From Chersky-840 sp963764205 (lineage in GTDB: Bacteria > Actinomycetota > Acidimicrobiia > Acidimicrobiales > UBA8190), in NCBI GenBank assembly GCA_963764205.1, contig CAVXRN010000002.1, positions 930,001 to 994,000 on the forward strand: a DNA stretch of 64,000 bases, in the 5' to 3' direction. Positions 51,666 to 60,587 of this stretch are shown here, in pieces. The notes below the pieces were generated by a model, which was not told where the DNA came from, searched no databases, and worked only from the letters and a program-made list of their open reading frames with translations. The translations under genes were made by a program, and so were the position numbers. Each line of letters starts with the position of its first letter. Within the stretch, counting starts at the first letter, position 1.

Positions 51666-52583
51666 GTGACCACCTCGCCCTCTCGGTAGATCATGGTGCC
51701 CACGCCCTGGTCGCTGAACACCTCGAGCAGCAAGGCATGGGGAACCCGGCCGTCGAGGATGTGGGCGCGCGGCACCCCGGCCCGCACGGCCCGGGCACAC
51801 GCCTCGACCTTGGGGATCATCCCCGACGACGCCGCCCCCGACGCCACCATGGCGTCGATCTCCTCGACCGAGACCCGGCTCAACCGCGAGCTCGGATCGT
51901 CGGGGTCCGAGCGCAGCCCGGTGACGTCGGTCAGGCACACGAGCTTCTCGGCGTGCAGGGCCGCGGCGATGGCCCCGGCCACGGCGTCGGCGTTGATGTT
52001 GTAGGACTGCCCCTTCGTGTCCCCCGCGATCGTCGCCACCACGGGGACGATGCCTTCGGCCAGGAGGCGATGGAGGATCGAGGGGTCGACCACCTCGACG
52101 TCACCCACGAAGCCGAGCGACTCGTCGCGGGCGATGGCCGTGATCATGTTGGCATCGTCGCCCGACAGGCCCACCGCCAACGAGCCGTGGACGTTCATGG
52201 CCGACACGATCTCACGGTTCACCTTGCCGATGAGGACCATGCTCGCGATCTCGAGCGTCTCGGCGTCGGTCACCCGCATCCCGTTGCGGAACTCGGGCAC
52301 CTTGCCGAGCCGCTCCATGAGCTCGCCGATCTGCGGGCCGCCGCCGTGCACGACCACCGGGAGCATGCCCACCGATCGCATGAGCACCACGTCCTCGGCG
52401 AACGACGCCAGGGCCTCGGCCTCGCCGACCTCGTCGGCGCTCTGCACCGGCTCCCCGTCGACCGGTGCCAGCACGTTGCCGCCGTACTTGATCACCACGA
52501 CCTTGCCCCAGAAGCGCAGGATGTACGGCAACGCCTCCACGAGCACCGCCGGCGCGTTCGGAGGGGCCGAGCTCGACCGTCAC
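51662..52583 (-). CDS. argB: Acetylglutamate kinase, 1-nt frameshift near the start
   Basis: The kinase core from VLVEALPYILRFWGKVVVIKYGGN to GVGTMIYREGEVVT is intact, including VVHGGGPQIGELMERLG and the nucleotide-binding ATIAGDTKGQSYNINADAVAG. The frame before it has a TGA. The real start is GTG 52583, giving MTVELGPSERA in a second frame and overlapping the argJ stop as GTGA like every neighbour. Removing one base near 52557 gives MTVELGPSERAAVLVEALPYI, the expected N-terminus; the length is 307 codons plus 1 nt. If the shift is real, translation could start only at GTG 52546, losing about 12 residues. Confidence 0.93.
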
Positions 52584-53753
52584 GACGTCGTCCTGTTCTC
52601 GTCGATGTACCCGTGGCCCAGGTCGCAGGTGAGCACCGCCCCGCTGCCCCCGCCCATCCCGAGGTCACAGCGCATCTCGATCGACCTGCCCGCCATGTGG
52701 GCCTGCACCGCCTTCTCGTCGTGCTCGGCCGCCACGCCGCCCCGACAGACCGTGATCCCGCCGTAGGCGACGTCGACCCTGTCCATCTCGAACGCCACAC
52801 CGGCGGACCCCAGCTCGCTCACGACGCGACCCCAGTAGGGGTCCGCACCGTTGAGCGAGCACTTCACGAGGGCCGACTCCGCCACCTTGCGCGCGGCACG
52901 GTGCGCCTCGTCGTCCGACGCCGCGCCCGTCACGACCACGTGGGCCACCTTGCTCGCCCCCTCGGCGTCGGCGACCATCATCCCGGCCAGCTCGCCGCAC
53001 GCCCGTCCGAGCGCGTCGACGAGCGCGTCGACGGGCGGGCGCGTCCCGCTGGCCCCGCTCGCCAACACCAGCACGGTGTCGTTGGTCGAGGTGCAGCCGT
53101 CCACGCTCATCCGGTTGAAGCGTGGGCCCCACCGCGCCCAGGAGCGCCCGGGACAACGTGGCGTCGTCGCTCACGGCGTCCGTCGTCAGCACGGCGAGCA
53201 TCGTGGCCATGTTCGGGGCCAGCATGGCCGCACCCTTGGCCATGCCCCCCACCGTGAACCCGGCTCCTTCGACGGTGACCTCCTTGCACACCGTGTCGGT
53301 CGTCATGATGGCCGTGGCGGCACGCGCGCGCCGCGTCCCGGTCGCCGAGCCGCGCCGCGACGAGTGCGGGGATCCCGCGTCTCGACCGGCGCCAGCGGCA
53401 ACGGGATCCCGATCAGCCCGGTCTGGCACACGAGGACCTCGGTGGCGTCCACGCCGAGCCCGTCGCCCACGAGCGCGCACATGCGTCGCGCCGCGTCCAC
53501 GCCCGGCGCGCCGGTCGCGGCGTTGGCGTTCCCGCTCGAGAGCACCACCGCGGCGGCGCGCCCGGCGGTGGCGGCGAGATGCGCCCGGCTCACCTGCACC
53601 GGCGCGGCCGCGGCCAGGTTGGCGGTGAACACCCCGGCGGCGGGCACCGGGCCGCGGGCCGACGGCCACCAGGGCCAGGTCGAGGGCGCCCGACGCCTTG
53701 ATCCCACACGCCAGGCCCGACGCCACGAACCCTTGCGGCGCGGTGACGCTCAC
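52580..53753 (-). CDS. argJ: Bifunctional glutamate N-acetyltransferase / acetyltransferase ArgJ, four frameshifts
   Basis: ArgJ moves the acetyl group from acetylornithine to glutamate and can also use acetyl-CoA. The autocleavage Thr lies in MLAPNMATMLAVLTTDA. GTG 53753 (VSVTAPQGFVASGLACGIKASG) overlaps the argC stop as GTGA. Four places change frame: about 53655-53668, 53370-53382, 53322-53333 (a GC dinucleotide run) and 53118-53121. Each is repaired by removing one base. The repaired reading includes GIPALVAARLGDRDAARA, ATAIMTTDT and GPTFNRMSVDGC, all family sequence, and the total length (391 codons plus 1 nt) agrees with four single insertions. Confidence 0.92.
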
Positions 53754-54763
53754 GGGTACACCCCCAGCGCGCTGAGCCCCGTCGCCTCGGGCAGGCCGAG
53801 GGCGATGTTGGCACACTGCACCGCCTGGCCCGACGCCCCCTTGACCAGGTTGTCGAGCGCGCACAGCACCACCACCCACCCGGTCCGGTCGTCGACGCGC
53901 GCCGTGAGGTGCGCACAGTTCGACCCCAGCGTGGCCTTGGTCGACGGAGACGCCCCGCTCACCACCACGAACGGCTCACCGTCGTACGCGTCGTGCAGCA
54001 CGGCGAGGACGTCGTCGGTCCCCATCTCCGTCGCGGGCCGCGCGTAACACGTCGCCAGGATCCCTCGGTTCATCGGCGCCAGATGCGGCGTGAACAACAC
54101 CTGGGCCCCCGACGCCTGTTCGATCTCGGGCGTGTGGCGGTGGTGCAGCAGCCCGTAGGCCGTGAAGTCCTCGTCGACGGTGTTGAAGTGCGAGGTGTGC
54201 GCCAGCTTGCGCCCCGCCCCCGACACGCCGCTGGCGGCGTCGACGATGACGCCGCTGGGCTCGACCACCCCGGCGCGCACGAGCGGCGCCAGCGCCAACG
54301 CGGCGGCCGTCGGATAGCACCCCGGCGCCGCCACCAACCGGGCCCCGACGAGGTCGGACCGGAAGAGCTCGGGCAGCCCGTACACGAACCGTTCCAACAG
54401 GCCCGGCGCGCCGTGGTCGTGCCCGTACCAGCGCGGGTAGGCCCCGGCGTCGCGCAACCGGAAGTCGGCGGACAGGTCCACGAGGAGCCCCACCCGGTCG
54501 ACGAGCCCGGGGGCCAGCTCCTGGGACTCGCCGTGCGGGAGCGCCAGGAAGACCACGTCGAGCCCGGCCAGCTCGTCGGCCCCCGCCTTCGAGAACTCGA
54601 GCCCCCGGTACGCCGCCGCCAACGACGGGTACAGCTCGTCGACGGTCCGGCCCGCCTGGGTGTCGGCACCGGCCACGACCACGTCGAGCTCGCGGTGACC
54701 GGCACACAGGCGCAGCAGCTCCGCCCCCGCATACCCCGACGCCCCGGCGATCCCCACCTGCAT
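53750..54763 (-). CDS. argC: N-acetyl-gamma-glutamyl-phosphate reductase
   Basis: An NADPH-dependent reductase of 337 aa making N-acetylglutamate semialdehyde. The N-terminus MQVGIAGASGYAGAELLRL is the Rossmann motif, and the catalytic Cys is in APGCYPTAAALALAPL. His in NTSHFNTVDEDF-like ASGVSGAGRKLAHTSHFN is also conserved. I chose ATG 54763 over an upstream start at 54817 because the promoter -10 ends only 7 nt before it. It is the first gene of argCJBDFRGH-mpg. Confidence 0.96.
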   Translation of the reverse strand: MQVGIAGASGYAGAELLRLCAGHRELDVVVAGADTQAGRTVDELYPSLAAAYRGLEFSKAGADELAGLDVVFLALPHGESQELAPGLVDRVGLLVDLSADFRLRDAGAYPRWYGHDHGAPGLLERFVYGLPELFRSDLVGARLVAAPGCYPTAAALALAPLVRAGVVEPSGVIVDAASGVSGAGRKLAHTSHFNTVDEDFTAYGLLHHRHTPEIEQASGAQVLFTPHLAPMNRGILATCYARPATEMGTDDVLAVLHDAYDGEPFVVVSGASPSTKATLGSNCAHLTARVDDRTGWVVVLCALDNLVKGASGQAVQCANIALGLPEATGLSALGVYP

Positions 54764-54770
54764 CCGCAAG

Positions 54771-54799
54771 AAAATACAAGCTAGTGCATGTATATGCAA
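54771..54799 (-). promoter_or_regulatory. argC promoter overlapped by an ARG box
   Basis: On the coding strand TTGCAT (54799-54794), a 17-nt spacer and TATTTT (54776-54771) form a promoter whose -10 ends 7 nt before argC ATG, implying a leaderless mRNA. TGCATATACATGCA (54798-54785) has the arrangement of an ArgR box half-site pair and covers the -35, so ArgR binding would block polymerase. A weaker TTGTATTTTCTTGC follows, possibly a second box. Confidence 0.75.
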
Positions 54800-54830
54800 A
54801 CGAGTCAGGCCACTCACCCGGAAACGGCAC

Positions 54831-54858
54831 TTGACGCCTTGTCATTACTTTTCATAGT
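54831..54858 (+). promoter_or_regulatory. Promoter of the divergent 118-aa gene
   Basis: TTGACG (54831-54836), 16 nt and CATAGT (54853-54858) lie 8 nt before ATG 54867, again a leaderless layout. It is about 35 bp from the ARG box, so ArgR could influence both directions. Confidence 0.65.
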
Positions 54859-54866
54859 GTTTCAAG

Positions 54867-55223
54867 ATGATCGACGCCCAGGTCGCCCTCGTGCTGCAGG
54901 CGGCGCCCGGGTTCGTGGACCGCTACCTCGACCTGGCCGAGGCCGCCGACGGCGACCCGGGCATGGCGGCGACCTTCACCGAATTGGCCGACTACGTGGC
55001 GGGGCTGGTGGCCGAGATCGAACGGTGCACGCCGGTCCTCACCCGCTGCCTGGAAGCGGTCGAAGCGGTGGCGACGAGCTCCGACGACGCGGCCGAGGTG
55101 GTGGCGTGGGCGTTCCTCGACAGCCTCTCCCCCGACGACCGGAGACGACTCGAACGGTGGCTGGGGACCCGCACCCGCGCCCTGTTGCACGAGGTCGATC
55201 CCGGGCCCGACACCTCCGCCTGA
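54867..55223 (+). CDS. Small all-helical protein, unknown function
   Basis: The 118 residues are mostly alpha-helical by sequence pattern: VALVLQAAPGFVDRYLDLAEAADG, a Leu/Glu amphipathic helix with EIERCTPVLTRCLEAVEAV, and a C-terminal FLDSLSPDDRRRLERWLG. It has no signal peptide or membrane segment. It resembles small DUF families that read TELADYVA...E and end ...FLDSL, but I cannot name one with confidence. Divergent from argC and leaderless. It may share regulation with arginine synthesis; this is inference. Confidence 0.55.
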   Translation: MIDAQVALVLQAAPGFVDRYLDLAEAADGDPGMAATFTELADYVAGLVAEIERCTPVLTRCLEAVEAVATSSDDAAEVVAWAFLDSLSPDDRRRLERWLGTRTRALLHEVDPGPDTSA

Positions 55224-55276
55224 CGCCCGCGCCGCGCTTCGACGCTCGACGGTCGTGGCGGCTATAAGTGTCGGCC

Positions 55277-55891
55277 ATGCCCGGACCCGTGCGCGTCGCC
55301 ACCCAGGCCGACGTGGCACCTCTCGCCGCCAGCCTGGCGCGCGCCTTCTTCGACGACCCCGTGATGTCGTTCCTGGTCCCCGCCGAGTCGTCGCGTCGGC
55401 GCCGTGTGGCGGAGTACTTCGAGGTCGCGCTCACCGTCCAGCACGTGCCCCACGGTGCCTGCTTCACCGACACCGATCGGGCCGGGGGCGCGCTGTGGGA
55501 CCCCCCTGACCAGTGGAAACTCCGCTTGGGCCAGATGGTGCGCGCCTCGCCCAAGATGGTCGCTGCGTTCGGCCTCCACGTGCCGCGAGCGCTGCGCGTG
55601 CTGTCGACCATCGAGCGCTACCACCCCCGCACGCCCCACTGGTACCTGGCCGTCCTCGGGACCGACCCCATCCATCAGGGGCGGGGCATCGCTTCGGCAC
55701 TGCTCGCCCCCATCCTCGACCGGTGCGACCGCGACGGCACGGGGGCCTATCTCGAGTCCTCCAAGCAGAGCAACATCGCCTTCTACCGGCGCCATCGCTT
55801 CGAGGTCACCGGGGAGATCATCATTCCCGGTGGGCCCACGGTGTGGCCCATGTGGCGCGACCCCCGACCGCCCGACGACCCCGCCGCTTGA
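55277..55891 (+). CDS. GNAT-family N-acetyltransferase
   Basis: A GCN5-type acetyltransferase of 204 aa (ATG 55277; GTG 55268 would add three residues). The acetyl-CoA motif A is LGTDPIHQGRGIASALLAPIL (the R/Q-x-x-G-x-G/A signature is HQGRGIA), and motif B ends with YLESSKQSNIAFYRRHRFEVTGEI. The N-terminal half (VATQADVAPLAASLARAFFDDPVM) matches a subgroup that acetylates small amines or antibiotics; the substrate is unknown. It may follow the 118-aa gene on the same transcript (53-nt gap). Confidence 0.85.
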   Translation: MPGPVRVATQADVAPLAASLARAFFDDPVMSFLVPAESSRRRRVAEYFEVALTVQHVPHGACFTDTDRAGGALWDPPDQWKLRLGQMVRASPKMVAAFGLHVPRALRVLSTIERYHPRTPHWYLAVLGTDPIHQGRGIASALLAPILDRCDRDGTGAYLESSKQSNIAFYRRHRFEVTGEIIIPGGPTVWPMWRDPRPPDDPAA

Positions 55892-55904
55892 AACGTGGCG
55901 CCAC

Positions 55905-56792
55905 TCAGGTGAGCGAGGGGGTGACGGCGTCGAGGAAGGCGCGCGGCGACTCGATCATGGGATAGTGCCCGACGTCGTCGAGCCACGTGAGCCGGGCGTC
56001 GCCACGCTGCTCGTGGAGCCGGGTGGCCATGGACCGCACCGCGATGGGGTCGTCGGTGCCCCACACGATCGCGAGGGGCGAGGGGTGGGACTCGATCGCT
56101 CCGGTGAAACGGGCCTGGTTCCGTCGCCGCTCCTCGATGTAGCGGATGGTGCGCGGCAACAGGAGGTGGCCGTCGTGGTGCGAGATCAGCTCCCACTGCG
56201 CCGCCAGGTCGGCCTCGTCCACCACCGCACCCGGTGAGAACGTCGCGGCCAGGCTGGCCTGCAGGGTGGCCCCGTCGATGCCCGCGCCGTCGGCGAGTCG
56301 TCGGTCGGGAAGGCCCAACAGGAGCTGTTGACCCGGGGAGAGATGCGCCATCTCGATGTAGATGCTCCCGTTGGTGAGCACGCGTCGCGTGACGTCGACG
56401 GGCCACCGGCCCTCGTCGTGGCGCGCCAGGAGCTCGCCCCCGACGGTGTCGCCGACATCGTGGGTGAGCAGGGCCAGCGTCGACACACCGGCTTCGGCGA
56501 CGAACGCCTGGGCCACGTCGGCCTGGAGGTCGATGGTGTAGGCCCGGTCGGGTTTGGCCGAGAGCCCGTAACCGATCATGTCGAACAGCAACACGCGACG
56601 ATGCAGCGCCAGCGTGTCGACCACATGGTGGAAGTCGAAGGAACTGCTGGGGAACCCGTGGATGACCAGGAGCGGCTCCAGGGTCTCGGGCCCGGTCGCC
56701 CCCACGTCGATGGTGAAGGTGGCGAGGTCGTGCAGTGTCCGGTACGTCCCTCGGCCTTCCCATGCCGCCACCGCCGGCGACCGCCACGTCAT
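55905..56792 (-). CDS. Alpha/beta hydrolase with Asp nucleophile (haloalkane dehalogenase/epoxide hydrolase-like)
   Basis: ATG 56792 starts a 295-residue alpha/beta hydrolase. The oxyanion loop is VIHGFPSSSFDFHHVV. The nucleophile elbow is THDVGDTVG, where Asp replaces the Ser of esterases, as in haloalkane dehalogenases and epoxide hydrolases. The catalytic acid is probably in IVWGTDDPIAV and the His is in LDDVGHYPMIESP. Whether it dehalogenates or opens epoxides depends on cap-domain residues I cannot assign. A longer frame to 57107 is overlap with ctaG. Confidence 0.82.
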   Translation of the reverse strand: MTWRSPAVAAWEGRGTYRTLHDLATFTIDVGATGPETLEPLLVIHGFPSSSFDFHHVVDTLALHRRVLLFDMIGYGLSAKPDRAYTIDLQADVAQAFVAEAGVSTLALLTHDVGDTVGGELLARHDEGRWPVDVTRRVLTNGSIYIEMAHLSPGQQLLLGLPDRRLADGAGIDGATLQASLAATFSPGAVVDEADLAAQWELISHHDGHLLLPRTIRYIEERRRNQARFTGAIESHPSPLAIVWGTDDPIAVRSMATRLHEQRGDARLTWLDDVGHYPMIESPRAFLDAVTPSLT

Positions 56793-56802
56793 GGTCAGGC
56801 TC

Positions 56803-56841
56803 TGTACCTGGGCCTGGGAGTCATACCTGGGCCTGGGAGTC
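56803..56841. repeat. 19-bp tandem duplication at the ctaG end
   Basis: TACCTGGGCCTGGGAGTC occurs twice in tandem with one base between. One copy lies within the 3' end of the CtaG gene and the other after its stop, which suggests a recent local duplication that moved the stop codon. Confidence 0.75.
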
Positions 56842-57690
56842 GAGCAGCCGGTCGGCGCGTACCGCGGCGCGCTCTTCGGCCCGCATCCACTGGTAGACGA
56901 TGATGGCCATGGCCACGAACGTGGTGATCTCGCCCACCACCCACAGGATCGAGCCCCCGCGCTGGGTGTCGGCCACGGTGTGGAAGTGCGGGGCGATCGA
57001 GACACGGGCCCCGGTGAGGCTGACCCCGAGGATGGCGGTGACGGGGATGCCGACGGCCAGGATCCCGAGCTTGGCCGGGTACGACAGCCGCCACCGCGAC
57101 GGGTCACGCCCGACCACGAGCCACCAGAACAGACACCCGGTCACGAGGAAGTGCAGATGCGTCAGGTCGTGCAGCAGCGGATGCTCGAGCGAGAGGTTGT
57201 AGAACGGCGTGAGGAAGTACACGATCATCGTCCCGTAGGCGACGAGGACCACGAGCACCGGATTGGTCACGAGCTCGGCCACGGGGTGGTGCACGATCTT
57301 GAGCAGGCGCTGTTGGGTGGGGCGGTCCGAGGACTGCAGGGCCAGGGTCACCGGCGCGCTCAGCGCGTAGAGGATCGGCGCGAAGCTCATGAGGAGCAGA
57401 TGCTGGACCACGTGCGCGGCGAAGACCTGGTCGTCGTACGCGGCCAATCCCGACTGCACGGCCACGATCACCAAGAGCGTCGCGCCGAGGAACGACGCGG
57501 TGCGCCAGGGCGACCACGCCCGGCCCCGCTTGGCCAGGCGCCGCACCGCCACCACGTACCACACCGCCAACCCGAGCTCGATGGCCAGGGCCAGGAGGCT
57601 CAGACCGTCGGTCTGCAGTCCCGTGAGCAGAGTGTGGAGCCGGACCGGGGGGGAGATGGCGTCGGCCAGGACGCCAGTGGCCATCATCAT
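56821..57690 (-). CDS. ctaG: Cytochrome c oxidase assembly factor CtaG (caa3 type)
   Basis: A membrane protein with seven or more helices that helps insert copper into caa3-type oxidase. Conserved His-rich segments are AHVVQHLLLMSFAPILYALSAP, HPVAELVTNPVLV, and LTHLHFLVTGCLFWWLVVG. I start at ATG 57690, the first of three tandem Met codons (MMMATGVLADAISPPVRLH); ATG 57729 would add a hydrophilic piece. No oxidase structural gene lies nearby. Confidence 0.87.
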   Translation of the reverse strand: MMMATGVLADAISPPVRLHTLLTGLQTDGLSLLALAIELGLAVWYVVAVRRLAKRGRAWSPWRTASFLGATLLVIVAVQSGLAAYDDQVFAAHVVQHLLLMSFAPILYALSAPVTLALQSSDRPTQQRLLKIVHHPVAELVTNPVLVVLVAYGTMIVYFLTPFYNLSLEHPLLHDLTHLHFLVTGCLFWWLVVGRDPSRWRLSYPAKLGILAVGIPVTAILGVSLTGARVSIAPHFHTVADTQRGGSILWVVGEITTFVAMAIIVYQWMRAEERAAVRADRLLDSQAQV

Positions 57691-57747
57691 CGCAATCGAC
57701 GGTAGCCCCGGCCCCCCGCCGACGCACATCGCCCGCGCCGGGACCCG

Positions 57748-58080
57748 TCAGGGGCGGTACGCCTCCACGCACTCGACCCCGTCGTGGCCCACGGTGGCGC
57801 CGTGCTCGACGCCGGCGGGGAGCTCCAGGCGATCGCCCGGTTTCAGCGCCACGTCCCCGGCGTCGGTGTGGAAGACGATCGACCCCGACACACATACGAG
57901 CACCTTGTGATGCGCGTGCACGTGGCGCCCGTAGGAATCGTCGGCGCCGTTGCCCCAGGCGTGCGGGCTCATCCCCTCGGCGCGCAAGGCGGACTCGACG
58001 TCGTGACGCGAGCCCGACGTGTCGAAGAGCGGCACCACGTGGACGCCGTACGCGTCGCCGGGCCCGGGCATCGCCGCCAC
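57748..58080 (-). CDS. Small cupin-domain protein
   Basis: A 110-residue single cupin fold. Motif 1 is visible as HVHAHHKVLVCVSGSIVFHTD and motif 2 as PGDRLELPAGVEHGATVG, with the His/Glu residues that usually bind a metal. Cupins of this size can be isomerases, dioxygenases or sensors; the activity is not predictable here. It is encoded just downstream of pheT (9 nt) and may be co-transcribed with it. Confidence 0.78.
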   Translation of the reverse strand: MAAMPGPGDAYGVHVVPLFDTSGSRHDVESALRAEGMSPHAWGNGADDSYGRHVHAHHKVLVCVSGSIVFHTDAGDVALKPGDRLELPAGVEHGATVGHDGVECVEAYRP

Positions 58081-58089
58081 CCGCCGGCG

Positions 58090-60579
58090 TCAGCCGCGCA
58101 GGCTGGCGCCGTGGGCCTGCTCCACCGCGGTGATGCACCGGCCCCGGACCTCGGCCACTTCCTCGTCGGTCAGGGTCCGGTCCGCGGCGCACAGCCGCAG
58201 TCGGTAGGCGAGACTCCTCGCACCCGCGTCCACGCCGACCCCCCGGTACACGTCGAACGGCGTCAACGACTCCAGCAGCGCACCCCCGGCCCGGCGCAGC
58301 GTGTGCTCCACCGCGGCGGCGGGCACGGCGTCGTCGACCACGAAGGCGAGGTCCACGTCGCTCGAGGGGAACCTGCTGACCCGGACCATGAGCGAGGCGC
58401 GACGCGGCGCGTCGACCAGGAGCCCCTCGAGGTCCACCTCGAGCCACCCCACCCGCCGGCGCTCGGCGTCGATCCCGAACCCCTCGAGCACCTCGGGGTC
58501 CACCTCCCCCACGACACCGAAGGCCCGGGGCGTGGCATCCTCCCCGGCCCGCAGGACGAGCCGGGCCGACCGCGTCGGGTGCAGCCCCGGCGGGACCGAG
58601 TCGAGCCCGGGGCCTGCGCCGGGTGCGGGGGCGATCAGCTCGACCGCCTCGATCCCGAAGGCATCGGCCAGGAACCGCCACGCGGCCGCGGCACTGCGGG
58701 CGTCGTCAGTCTCCCGGGCCAGCACCACGCCCAGGACTTCGCGCTCGTCGATCACCGTGCTCCCCGACCGGGCCAGGGCCCGAGCGACCCGACCGGCGTC
58801 GGGTGGGGGAAAGACATGGCCCACCTCGAACAGCCGCACCTCGGCCTGCCGGCGATCGGCGTTGAACGCGACCGCGCCCAACATGCCGGGCAGCAGGCTC
58901 TGTCGGAGCACGCTCTCGTCGGGGGTGAGCGGGTTCGCCACGTGCACGCCGCCGTCGATCCCCACCCGTCGATGCGCGTCGGGGCCGAGCAGTGACGGCG
59001 TCCACGCCTCGTGCGCCCCGAGGTCGGCCACCACCCGGCGCGCCAGGCGCCGCTCACGTTGGTACCGGGTCAGACCGCCCACCTGCGGCGCGAAGGGTCG
59101 TCGCCGGGGAAGCCGGGCGTAGCCGTGATGGCGCGCCACCTCTTCGATCACGTCGATCTCGCGCTCGGTGTCGGGGCGGAACGTCGGCACCGTGACCGAC
59201 ACCACCCCCGCCGACTCGGTCCGGCACCGGAACCCGATGGGCTCGAGGTACCCGACCACGTCGTCGTCGTCGAGCTCGCTGCCGAGCACGGCGTTCACGC
59301 GTGCCGTTCGCACGGTGACCCGGACCGGGCCCGGCACCGCTCCCCGGACGTCGAGCGCCCCGTCGGCGCTGCGCAATGCCGGCCCCGCCGTGGCACCGAG
59401 GACCTGGCACAGCCGCAGGGCGGCGCGGTCGATCCCCTCGGGGTCACAGCCGCGCTCGAAGCGCGCCGAGGCCTCGGACCGGAGATTGAGGCGTTTGGAG
59501 CTTCGGGCGATCGCCATGGGCGTGAAGTACGCCGCTTCGAGGAGCACGCGTCGCGTCGTGGGCGAGATCTCGCTCGTGGCCCCGCCCATGATCCCGCCGA
59601 TGCCGATGGGCACGTCGTGGGCGTCACAGATGACACAGTCGCGTCGGTCGTCGCCGACCCCGACCGACCGCTCGCCCATACGGCGCTCGACGCCGTCGAG
59701 CGTGGTCACCACCTCGCCCGGCCGCGCCGCCCGGACCCGCAGTCCGTGCCCGGCCACGGCATCGAGGTCGTAGGGATGGGTGGGCTGGCCCAGATCGAGC
59801 ATCACGTAGTTCGACGCGTCGACGACGTTGTTGATGGGGCGCATGCCCGCCAGCGTCAGCCGCCGGGCGATCCACTGTGGCGACGGCCCGACGGTCACGT
59901 CGAGCAGGACGCGGGCGGTGAAGCGCGGGCACAGGTCCTCGTCGACGACCTCGACGGTCGTGAGGCTCCCCACCGGTGTCCCGGCGTCGGTCAGAGGCAC
60001 GGGCGGCTCGGGTAGGGAGAACGGCACGTGCAGGGCCGCGGCGAGGTCGCGGGCGATGCCGGCCACGGACCAGGCGTCGGGACGGTTGGCCTCGACGGCG
60101 ATGTCGAACACGGTGTCGGGCTCGATGCCGAGCGCGTCGACGAGCAGGGTGCCGGGCTCGACCGCGCCCGGCAGCACCAGGATCCCCTCGTGGTCCTCGG
60201 ACAACGCGAGCTCGCGTCCCGAGCACAGCATCCCGTTGGACACGACGCCCTTCATCTTGCGTCGACTGATCTCGAACCCTCCCGGCAGCACCGAGCCCAC
60301 GGGGGCCAAGGGGACGACGTCACCGGCGTGGAAGTTCCACGCCCCGCACACCACCTCGACCGGGTCGCCGCCCGCCTCGACCACCACACGACGGATGCGG
60401 TCGGCGCCGGGGATGCCGTCGATCTCGAGGACCCGCGCCGCGACGACGTCACCGAGGCCCTCGCCCACCCGTTCGACCTCTTCGACCACGAGGCCCAGGT
60501 CGTCGAGCACCGACGCCAGCTCCGCGGGGTCGCCGGCGAAGGGCGCGAAATCGGCCAGCCATGACAGAGGGACGCGCAC
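58090..60579 (-). CDS. pheT: Phenylalanyl-tRNA synthetase beta subunit
   Basis: The large subunit, 829 residues. In order: an N-terminal half-sheet and EMAP-like tRNA-binding domain (GADRIRRVVVEAGGDPVEVVCGAWNF), the B3/B4 editing domain (GMRPINNVVDASNYVMLDLGQPTHPYDLDAV), B5 (ICDAHDVPIGIGGIMGGATSEIS), the catalytic-like core and the C-terminal anticodon-binding fold (RFPSSDVDLAFVVDD). GTG 60579 (VRVPLSWLADF) follows pheS by 8 nt. No frameshift is visible across its whole length, in contrast to its neighbour pheS. Confidence 0.96.
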   Translation of the reverse strand: MRVPLSWLADFAPFAGDPAELASVLDDLGLVVEEVERVGEGLGDVVAARVLEIDGIPGADRIRRVVVEAGGDPVEVVCGAWNFHAGDVVPLAPVGSVLPGGFEISRRKMKGVVSNGMLCSGRELALSEDHEGILVLPGAVEPGTLLVDALGIEPDTVFDIAVEANRPDAWSVAGIARDLAAALHVPFSLPEPPVPLTDAGTPVGSLTTVEVVDEDLCPRFTARVLLDVTVGPSPQWIARRLTLAGMRPINNVVDASNYVMLDLGQPTHPYDLDAVAGHGLRVRAARPGEVVTTLDGVERRMGERSVGVGDDRRDCVICDAHDVPIGIGGIMGGATSEISPTTRRVLLEAAYFTPMAIARSSKRLNLRSEASARFERGCDPEGIDRAALRLCQVLGATAGPALRSADGALDVRGAVPGPVRVTVRTARVNAVLGSELDDDDVVGYLEPIGFRCRTESAGVVSVTVPTFRPDTEREIDVIEEVARHHGYARLPRRRPFAPQVGGLTRYQRERRLARRVVADLGAHEAWTPSLLGPDAHRRVGIDGGVHVANPLTPDESVLRQSLLPGMLGAVAFNADRRQAEVRLFEVGHVFPPPDAGRVARALARSGSTVIDEREVLGVVLARETDDARSAAAAWRFLADAFGIEAVELIAPAPGAGPGLDSVPPGLHPTRSARLVLRAGEDATPRAFGVVGEVDPEVLEGFGIDAERRRVGWLEVDLEGLLVDAPRRASLMVRVSRFPSSDVDLAFVVDDAVPAAAVEHTLRRAGGALLESLTPFDVYRGVGVDAGARSLAYRLRLCAADRTLTDEEVAEVRGRCITAVEQAHGASLRG

Positions 60580-60587
60580 GGGACCGG

